In this document: positions 57,785-64,000 of the stretch, piece by piece | Position numbering within the stretch: the stretch's first letter is position 1 | Layout of the letters: every line of letters starts with the position of its first letter | Assembly: GCA_015065135.1 (NCBI GenBank) | Contig: SVQY01000002.1 | Location: forward strand, 36,734 to 100,733 | From: Oscillospiraceae bacterium | GTDB lineage: Bacteria; Bacillota; Clostridia; Oscillospirales; CAG-272 | DNA length: 64,000 nucleotides | Direction of reading: 5' to 3' | The notes under the pieces: model-generated | What the model saw: the letters and a program-made list of their open reading frames with translations, nothing else | Told to the model about the DNA's origin: nothing | Databases searched by the model: none | Position numbers and translations under genes: made by a program

Positions 57785-58766
57785 TAACCGATACAAGTGG
57801 AGGGAGGAGGCTGCACCGCAGGAGAACCCCGTTGCCAAGGCGGCAGACGTGGTGAACCGGGTGCAGCTGCAGGGAGGTAACATCCTGCGCGGCTCCTTCT
57901 ATGCCGTTTGCCTTGTTGCCATAATTCTGGTAGAGATCCTGCGCCGATTCGTTTCCGGCAGCATCAACGCGGCGTTCACGTGGGAGCTGCTGTTTGCGGC
58001 CCTGATCACATCGCTCACGACCCTGCTGACCTTTTATATGTTCTTTCCCTCCGGCAAGGGCGCCGGAATGGCAAAGAAGGCATATCTGGAGGCACAGGAT
58101 CTGTTGGAGAAGGCGGTCAAAAGGATCAACGCAGGGCTGAAAACGGCGTTCCGCGGTTATTGCCAGCGCCGCTCGGAGGACGAAGCACGCGAGGAAATGG
58201 AGGCGGCGTTTGAAGCCCTTGCGGACCATTACATCACCAAGGAGGAGTTCGAGGAGCATTGGCGGCTTGCCTCCCGCCCGCAGCTGCTGTGGGCGGTGCT
58301 GCGCCACAGGATCACGTGGGGAGCCATGCGGCAGATACTCCGCTGCCGCCGCCCCTTTACGGCGGAGCCCTACATCCCCGATCACTTTACCGCAGGTGTT
58401 TCCACCAAGAAGCAAAAGAAGATGCTGCGGGGGGATACCTATGAGACCCGCGTGCTTTTGCAAAAGCCCTTGTCGGTGGTGGCGATGACCGTGGCACAGA
58501 GCGTGTTCACCCTCGCCATCCACGGCGCGGAGAACGGCATGGAGGTGTTCCTTGCCATTGTGATGTCGGTCTTTCAGATCTGCCTTGCGGCATTCTCGGG
58601 CTATCTCGCCGGCGGAAAGGTTGCGGAGCATATGACGACCGTCCATTTGGTGAAGGCCGGCTTTATGATGGATTTTCTGGAGGAGCAGGGCAGCCTCCCT
58701 CCGGAGTCGGAGGAAGCCCCCGCGACCGAGGAGCTGACAGAGAGCGAAGAAAAAACCACCGCGTGA
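57771..58766 (+). CDS. Phage membrane protein (331 aa)
   Basis: Two TM pairs flanking a cytoplasmic helical region; last gene of the late operon. Confidence 0.6.
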   Translation: MESPDNRYKWREEAAPQENPVAKAADVVNRVQLQGGNILRGSFYAVCLVAIILVEILRRFVSGSINAAFTWELLFAALITSLTTLLTFYMFFPSGKGAGMAKKAYLEAQDLLEKAVKRINAGLKTAFRGYCQRRSEDEAREEMEAAFEALADHYITKEEFEEHWRLASRPQLLWAVLRHRITWGAMRQILRCRRPFTAEPYIPDHFTAGVSTKKQKKMLRGDTYETRVLLQKPLSVVAMTVAQSVFTLAIHGAENGMEVFLAIVMSVFQICLAAFSGYLAGGKVAEHMTTVHLVKAGFMMDFLEEQGSLPPESEEAPATEELTESEEKTTA

Positions 58767-58780
58767 CGCGGTGGTTTTTT
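58750..58780. terminator. Bidirectional terminator closing late and early operons
   Basis: AAAAAACCACCGCG-TGA-CGCGGTGGTTTTTT. Confidence 0.88.
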
Positions 58781-58781
58781 G

Positions 58782-59099
58782 TTATTCGGCGAGGTGCAGC
58801 AGCCGTGCGATCTCGTTTGTGACCAAGCGCTTGAGGTTATAAAACTGGTTATAGCCGCAGTAGCATTGGTAGAGAGAATTGTAGCCGCTGCCCTCGATGA
58901 GGGCGCGCTTGATCTGTGCGCGCAGGGGCTCGGATTCTACCAGCAGCAGCGCCACGTCGATGGCACTGTTGATCCGCATATATTCCGCCAGCATGGCAGC
59001 TCTCCTGGGGCGACCCTTGTCGCCAAGCTCCAGCTCACGGTGGCGCTCCGGGTAGCCGCGGCACAGATCGTGGATGTAATCCAGCGTGGTTTTGGTCAT
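58782..59099 (-). CDS. Phage protein, possible late-gene regulator (105 aa)
   Basis: Last gene of the early-type operon; MTKTTLDYIHDLCRGYPERHRELE...NSLYQCYCGYNQFYNLKRLVTNEIARLLH. Confidence 0.5.
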   Translation of the reverse strand: MTKTTLDYIHDLCRGYPERHRELELGDKGRPRRAAMLAEYMRINSAIDVALLLVESEPLRAQIKRALIEGSGYNSLYQCYCGYNQFYNLKRLVTNEIARLLHLAE

Positions 59100-59117
59100 C
59101 TATACCTCCTTTGCGAG

Positions 59118-59468
59118 TCAATCTCTCTCGCGTATGATGGCGAGCAGCTCCTCCAGCTCCTCCTCGGTAATGGGGCCCGGGGTATCCAGGAGGACGGTGC
59201 CGACGACGCGATGCCCTTGCAGCAGGTAAACGGTGCAGCCACTCTGCCGATAGGTGATGCAGCCGCGGCGCAGCGCGAACCAACGGTGTATGAGCAGGAT
59301 CAGGTCTGTGAGCGCCACCATGCCAAAGAGGACGGCAAGCACGCTGACGATCGCCGCATCGGCACCGGCGTTATCGGGGATGAAAAGAAAAGCAAGGGCG
59401 GTGGAGAGGAAGAATGCGCCGCACCAGGTCAGCGCCCAGCGGATGAGCTTATCGATGATGGAATTCAT
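59118..59468 (-). CDS. Small membrane protein
   Basis: Hydrophobic helices FFLSTALAFLFIP and VSVLAVLFGMVALTDLILLIH. Confidence 0.5.
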   Translation of the reverse strand: MNSIIDKLIRWALTWCGAFFLSTALAFLFIPDNAGADAAIVSVLAVLFGMVALTDLILLIHRWFALRRGCITYRQSGCTVYLLQGHRVVGTVLLDTPGPITEEELEELLAIIRERD

Positions 59469-59481
59469 TGGGGTCCTCCTT

Positions 59482-59925
59482 TTAAGGTGTTTTAAGATAT
59501 CGCCAGCTCTGCGGAGGCTTCAGCCTTCTGTCATAAGCCTTCAGAGAGACGGGGACGGGGTAGCGAAGGGTCGAGCGGACACGGATCATGTAGCCCACGT
59601 CCCGGTCAAAATACTGCTCGGCAAAGGCTTCTGTAACGCAGAGCGCCTTGCCGATGGCGGCAAAATTCGCACCGGCGCGGTGGAAGCTCTGGGCAAAGTC
59701 TGCGATAAATTCGCCGACGACCTTACCGCATCCGCCGCCGCTTTTCGGCTCGTAGATGATAAAGCGCACATCGGTATCGGACGGCACATAGGTCATGGTG
59801 GGATCCAGATCGTTGCGCACCTGCAGGATCCTGGGGACGGTCTTGCGCCCCTCGAAGCGCTTGCGGCGGGCGAAGATCTCTTTGTTGTGCTCGCGGCGGA
59901 TGCTGATGAGAACGGTTGGGATCAT
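59482..59925 (-). CDS. ASCH-like domain protein
   Basis: MTYVPSDTDVRFIIYEPKSGGGCGKVVGEFIADF...YPVPVSLKAYDRRLKPPQSWRYL. Confidence 0.55.
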   Translation of the reverse strand: MIPTVLISIRREHNKEIFARRKRFEGRKTVPRILQVRNDLDPTMTYVPSDTDVRFIIYEPKSGGGCGKVVGEFIADFAQSFHRAGANFAAIGKALCVTEAFAEQYFDRDVGYMIRVRSTLRYPVPVSLKAYDRRLKPPQSWRYLKTP

Positions 59926-60359
59926 GATGTTACCTCCGTTTCCTTCAGCATAGCGTCCCGCACCTGCTTCACGTGGTACTCCACCGAGCCGCCAACGGTC
60001 TTGCCGGGCAGGGCATTGTAAAAGCGGATGATGCGGTCGGCAAACTCGGTGATGGCAAGTTTTCTTTCAATCTTTCGTTCCTCTATCATTCTCTCGGACA
60101 TTTCCTTGTACAACTGTTCGGGAATGGATTTCAACCTCTCGATCTCCGCATCTTTTTTGGCAAGTTCTTCATCACTCGCCTTTATCAAATCCTCTCTCAA
60201 ACGGAGAAGGGCGAGGGCGGCTTTGGCAATTCGGCAACCATTCAATCCGCACCTGTCCTCACCACTCCATTTGGCGTATTTGCAATCGTGGCAACTGTGA
60301 CCGCCGTACTTCAGTTTATCCAACGCCCTCATCACATCTTCGGGTTTCAGTTCATTCAT
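59922..60359 (-). CDS. Phage hypothetical protein with Cys-rich N-terminus
   Basis: MNELKPEDVMRALDKLKYGGHSCHDCKYAKWSGEDRCGLNGC.... Confidence 0.6.
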   Translation of the reverse strand: MNELKPEDVMRALDKLKYGGHSCHDCKYAKWSGEDRCGLNGCRIAKAALALLRLREDLIKASDEELAKKDAEIERLKSIPEQLYKEMSERMIEERKIERKLAITEFADRIIRFYNALPGKTVGGSVEYHVKQVRDAMLKETEVTS

Positions 60360-60718
60360 CGGTTTTGCTCCTTTCCGTCCATTTTTGCTCCGCAAGAAGG
60401 ACAGTATTCGCTTGGGAAACGGAATAACTCTTGGTCGCCAAAAGCGTTCACATTGAAAGCAAAGAGGGCTTGCTTCCCACACTCGCTACACCTAATTGTT
60501 TGGAAGATGTCTTTGTCAATCGGTGTTCTATCCCACTTGCCGTGCTTTAACTCGACAACATCTGCGGTGGGGATTTTTTGTATCACTCTATCCGCTTCCA
60601 AAAATCCCTCTGCCAAATTGTCAAGATGTGTTTCGCCATTAAGGATTAGCACCCTTGTTTTCTTAAACTCCTCGTCAAACAACGACGGGATAATTTCCGC
60701 ATCAATGTATCTGCTCAT
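60356..60718 (-). CDS. Phage hypothetical protein with zinc-ribbon motifs
   Basis: MSRYIDAEIIPSLFDEE...IRCSECGKQALFAFNVNAFGDQELFRFPSEYCPSCGAKMDG. Confidence 0.65.
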   Translation of the reverse strand: MSRYIDAEIIPSLFDEEFKKTRVLILNGETHLDNLAEGFLEADRVIQKIPTADVVELKHGKWDRTPIDKDIFQTIRCSECGKQALFAFNVNAFGDQELFRFPSEYCPSCGAKMDGKEQNR

Positions 60719-61061
60719 CGTCTGCTCCATCGCTTTCGTATTTCTTTTTGAGTTCGGCAATGTTATTCAAGAGAGTATCTCTATTCTGATACGACCAATA
60801 AATACTGTGATTTTTGATTTCTCGCTCGATCTCCTCAAAAATTTCCCTCGCCACATCGGTGGACTTGCGGTAGCCCTCTTTGACAAGGCACTCGGCAAGG
60901 AAGGGGATAAACGCTTGTTCCAAAACATCATCAAGCAGTTTTGTTGCTTCTTCTCCAAGCACAATTTCCGTTCCGTCCTGTGCCGTAAAAATCGGCTCTA
61001 CATTTGCGGAATTGCTCTTTTCAAGCATAAATCTCGCCATTTCCTCAATCTGCTTGTTCAT
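60702..61061 (-). CDS. Phage hypothetical protein
   Basis: MNKQIEEMARFMLEKSNSANVEPIFTAQDGTEIV..., SD before ATG 61061. Confidence 0.55.
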   Translation of the reverse strand: MNKQIEEMARFMLEKSNSANVEPIFTAQDGTEIVLGEEATKLLDDVLEQAFIPFLAECLVKEGYRKSTDVAREIFEEIEREIKNHSIYWSYQNRDTLLNNIAELKKKYESDGADDEQIH

Positions 61062-61218
61062 CGTTTGCTCTCCTTTCAAATTTCTCGCAACACCCCTTGC
61101 AAGTGCCGATAACACCGCCTTTCAGTTTGCAAGCAAATTCATACATTTTAGAGCCGTAGTGTGTCCAACTCGTCCACTTGAAATGCTTACACATATACGG
61201 CTTCAATTCATTCGGCAT
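61045..61218 (-). CDS. Small Cys-rich phage protein (57 aa), below ORF-track cutoff
   Basis: Manual translation: MPNELKPYMCKHFKWTSWTHYGSKMYEFACKLKGGVIGTCKGCCEKFERRANDEQAD. Confidence 0.55.
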   Translation of the reverse strand: MPNELKPYMCKHFKWTSWTHYGSKMYEFACKLKGGVIGTCKGCCEKFERRANDEQAD

Positions 61219-61489
61219 TGTTCCTTCTCCTTTCCGCTTCGTGGATGAGCGCCGATCTCACAAATTCCTCGTCAATGAGGAATAGATCGGTGATGCCATT
61301 CCTTTTGGCATAGTCGATGACGGCATCGGTCAGCAGCTTGTTTTTAGTGTCTGCAACGGTTGCCATCAATCTGCTTGTGAGGCGATCTGTGCAAAGTTCG
61401 AAATCGTGCTCAAACACAGGGGCGCAAACCTTTTCGCACCTGACGAAAACGGCACCTTCTGCACGCCTTAAGGCAAGATCATTCTGCAT
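61208..61489 (-). CDS. Phage hypothetical protein
   Basis: MQNDLALRRAEGAVFVRCEKVCAPVFEHDFELC..., overlaps neighbours. Confidence 0.5.
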   Translation of the reverse strand: MQNDLALRRAEGAVFVRCEKVCAPVFEHDFELCTDRLTSRLMATVADTKNKLLTDAVIDYAKRNGITDLFLIDEEFVRSALIHEAERRRNNAE

Positions 61490-61847
61490 TTTTGTTGCTC
61501 CTTTCAAGATCTGCAAGCAGTTTTTTGATCTGCTCGGCATCGTATTCCAAGTCCTTCTTAATGTCGGCAAGCATTTGGGCATATCCGCTTTCGGAAAATT
61601 CGTACTGACGGGAACGCCGTTTTTCTTCGTACCCGTACCGAAAACCGACTTGCTTCATTTGGCGGCTGAGAACGATGTCAATGGCGATGTACTTTTTATA
61701 GTAGCCGTGGTCTATGCTGACCGTCTGTGACAATCTCCTGCCGAAGATCGGCGTGCCGTAATCGTCCTCGCCTTTGTATGCACCGCTTTTATCGTAAACA
61801 CAATAGCCGCCTTTGATTTCCTCGAAAGTGGGGAATATACCGCTCAT
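61479..61847 (-). CDS. Phage hypothetical protein
   Basis: MSGIFPTFEEIKGGYCVYDKSGAYKGEDDYGTPIFGRRL.... Confidence 0.5.
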   Translation of the reverse strand: MSGIFPTFEEIKGGYCVYDKSGAYKGEDDYGTPIFGRRLSQTVSIDHGYYKKYIAIDIVLSRQMKQVGFRYGYEEKRRSRQYEFSESGYAQMLADIKKDLEYDAEQIKKLLADLERSNKNAE

Positions 61848-62221
61848 CCCTCGCTCCTTTCCGCAAGAGCTGCTACGCAATCCTCACGGGAAAGGAAAAC
61901 GCTCTTGCCGATGCTTGAAAACTTGTACCGTGTCCTGTTGGCAACGAATGCCCACTCAACGGTCTTGCCGCTTTTCTTTTTATTGATCTCGGTGACCGTG
62001 ATCTCCCTCGGTTCTTTTTGGGGAGAATCGTAGTAGCCGCCACGGATGTACCAGACCTTTTGACCTACCTCCACGGGCGGCACGACAACGGTGCCCTCAA
62101 GGAGCTTGTCTGCCATTGCCTCAAACACCCTCGGAAGCCAGATCGTTTCTGCCAAAACCTTGTGACCGTTTTCCACGCCCACAACCGTTTTCTTCATTGA
62201 CTCGATCAACCGATCTCTCAT
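61844..62221 (-). CDS. Phage hypothetical protein
   Basis: MRDRLIESMKKTVVGVENGHKVLAETIWLP...VPPVEVGQKVWYIRGGYYDS. Confidence 0.55.
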   Translation of the reverse strand: MRDRLIESMKKTVVGVENGHKVLAETIWLPRVFEAMADKLLEGTVVVPPVEVGQKVWYIRGGYYDSPQKEPREITVTEINKKKSGKTVEWAFVANRTRYKFSSIGKSVFLSREDCVAALAERSEG

Positions 62222-62613
62222 TGCTCCTGCACCTCCTTCGGAAGGGGCGGTAGGGGCATCCAGTGGGAGACCCGGACGGCGCCGATCTTCGGATAACCGT
62301 CCAGGTACCAGTGCCGGCCGTCGTATTCCACGAGCTGCAGGGCGTTTTTGAAGGTGAGGCCGCCGTGCGTTCCGTTCACAACGCCGAGAACAAAGCGGTC
62401 GGGCTCCGGCAGGGAGGCGGCGACGGGGATCCACATTTTGTTGATCGTGATGCAAAACTCGTCCGCTGTGCGCTCGTACATATCGCAAGCATCACAAAGT
62501 GCCCGGATATCCCGGCGCTGATCCCGGCGCAGGATCCCCCAAGCACCGTAGTGGCCGGGGGTCACGTCGGGATCTTCTACTCGTTTGCGGATGATATCGG
62601 ATATTTGACTCAT
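62218..62613 (-). CDS. DUF551-like phage protein
   Basis: MWIPVAASLPEPDRFVLGVVNGTHGG...YPKIGAVRVSHWMPLPPLP. Confidence 0.6.
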   Translation of the reverse strand: MSQISDIIRKRVEDPDVTPGHYGAWGILRRDQRRDIRALCDACDMYERTADEFCITINKMWIPVAASLPEPDRFVLGVVNGTHGGLTFKNALQLVEYDGRHWYLDGYPKIGAVRVSHWMPLPPLPKEVQEQ

Positions 62614-63536
62614 GGTTGTTCCTCCTTGAACAAAAATTGATGAGATGCCTTCCATTCCTCCCAGTCGATTTTTCTCCATTGACCGGAGTAGATGTATTTT
62701 TGCGCCATCAGGGTTTGCCATTGCTTGGGCATGATGCCTTTGCGCTGATCTTTGTAAGGCATCCCGTATATGGTGCAGGATTTAAGTTTCCGCATGGCGT
62801 AGATCCTCGTGAGATCGTCCTCAAGATCATCTGTCAGAAGGCAGTAAAAGAATAGTTTGGAATTGGGAATGCCGCGCTCCTCCAGCAGCGCGGCGGCTTG
62901 ATAGGCGGCTGCGATCTGTGCCTTGCGATCTACGGAAAAACGAATGCGCTTTTGCCATTTGCAACGGGCAAGAATGTCGGCAGTTTCCGGTGTAACCTCG
63001 AAAACGCTCATGGCTTGGTTGACATCAAGGAGATAATCTGTTTCCGCTAACTGCCGCAGCTGCTCTATGCCGTGTGGGTGAGCAAGAATGTTGTTATCTA
63101 ACAAGGTGAGTTTGTTGGTATCCTGACGTACAACCTCTTGCCACGTGCGATAAGGCCTGATGTTGCCTTCTTTTTGCGGAACGTAGCAGTGTGGGCATTT
63201 GTTAATGCATCCACGTGTCAGAAAGCCGATGGCATAGTCGCATTCGGGATAAATGGAGTAATCGGGGAATTGACAGTCGATCTCCTCCGGGAGATCCTCA
63301 AAAATTCCGTAGCCGGTGCCGCCTTTAATGGCATCAGAAGGGAGATACGGATCCTCCTCGGTGAAATCAAAGACCTTACTTGAATAGACTCTGTCATAAT
63401 GATCCAGCGCCATAAACCATTCAACCGTATCGCCACGCGCCTTGTGATAAGCGGAGATCTTCATCAGCGCGTAGTTGGGAAATTTGTTGTGTGTGCCGAA
63501 ATGCTCCGCATCGGCATCATGTATAGCGATGCGCAT
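62610..63536 (-). CDS. Phage-encoded radical SAM protein
   Basis: GFLTRGCINKCPHCYVPQKEGNIRPYRTWQEVV: CxxxCxxC motif; start MRIAIHDADAEHFGTHNKFPNYALMKISAYHKARGD. Confidence 0.88.
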   Translation of the reverse strand: MRIAIHDADAEHFGTHNKFPNYALMKISAYHKARGDTVEWFMALDHYDRVYSSKVFDFTEEDPYLPSDAIKGGTGYGIFEDLPEEIDCQFPDYSIYPECDYAIGFLTRGCINKCPHCYVPQKEGNIRPYRTWQEVVRQDTNKLTLLDNNILAHPHGIEQLRQLAETDYLLDVNQAMSVFEVTPETADILARCKWQKRIRFSVDRKAQIAAAYQAAALLEERGIPNSKLFFYCLLTDDLEDDLTRIYAMRKLKSCTIYGMPYKDQRKGIMPKQWQTLMAQKYIYSGQWRKIDWEEWKASHQFLFKEEQP

Positions 63537-63650
63537 TACATCCTCCTTGCCGCACAAGCGGTGATGATATTGCGGCTCATACGTAGATCCTCGGCGGGGT
63601 GGGGAGGGCTTCCTCTGTAGGGCGGCATTTTTCCGGATGGGTCAGATCTC

Positions 63651-63953
63651 TCACGGCTCCACCTCCAGGGATCGGAAGGTTGCCGGAACGTCTGCGGGGC
63701 AGTTTTTGAACTCCCGTCTGCCCACACCGACGAAGATCACGGTGCCCACGAAATCCACCCCCAACACGTTCAGATTGTAGGGGAGATCCCGCAGCTTGCC
63801 CTCCTCGTTGCACAGGATCGCCAGATCCGAAAAGATGCGGATGCGCTCCACGTAGCCGCCCACGATCTGCTGCATGGTCTTATAGTCGTTTTCGATCTCC
63901 TCCCACCGGGCCTTCTCGCCGGGCTGCTTGATCAGTACGCGGATCTTGCTCAT
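63651..63953 (-). CDS. DUF3846-like phage protein
   Basis: MSKIRVLIKQPGEKARWEEIENDYKTMQQIVGGYVERIRIFSDLAILCNEEGKLRDLPYNLNV. Confidence 0.72.
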   Translation of the reverse strand: MSKIRVLIKQPGEKARWEEIENDYKTMQQIVGGYVERIRIFSDLAILCNEEGKLRDLPYNLNVLGVDFVGTVIFVGVGRREFKNCPADVPATFRSLEVEP

Positions 63954-64000
63954 TGTGCATCCTCCTTCAGGTAAAGCTCATGGGTGCCGTCCACGAGGGC

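Overview
Working only from the sequence, this 64 kb window reads as a Firmicutes (Clostridia-like, sporulating) chromosome segment (about 1-31.6 kb) joined at a tRNA-Gly(CCC) to a podovirus-like prophage (about 31.7 kb to beyond the right edge). The host part holds: a ComM/YifB-type Mg-chelatase-like ATPase (cut by the left edge); a large surface GDPD protein; a carbohydrate region with two AraC regulators, a GH127-like enzyme, a second GH-like enzyme, two YgjV-like membrane proteins, a class II aldolase and a sugar isomerase; a complete V-type ATPase operon (H/G-I-K-E-C-F-A-B-D); a spoIIIAA-AG operon with no spoIIIAH next to it; and pyridoxamine kinase, DUF1893 and aldo/keto reductase genes. 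The prophage part holds: small terminase, a NUMOD4/HNH endonuclease, a large terminase interrupted inside its Walker A motif, portal, a YGDYL-repeat virion protein, a reverse-strand moron-like gene, a 2998-aa polyvalent protein, a highly structured non-coding region, scaffold, capsid, connector, tail hub, a collagen-like/Hint tail fibre, membrane proteins, and an opposing early-type operon that includes a radical SAM gene. The two most interesting signals are: (i) terL reads TAC GGC GGT TAG GT GCC GCG GGC GGT GGA AAG AGC, where a 5-nt hop between identical GGT codons over an in-frame TAG would restore exactly YGGAAGGGKS, with an HNH endonuclease gene ending 8 nt before the terL start; (ii) a ~315-nt intergenic element (47492-47806) that folds by eye into a closing stem (25/27 pairs) plus two long arms, followed by a perfect 12-bp terminator. 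No search or folding was run; domain names come from motif recognition.
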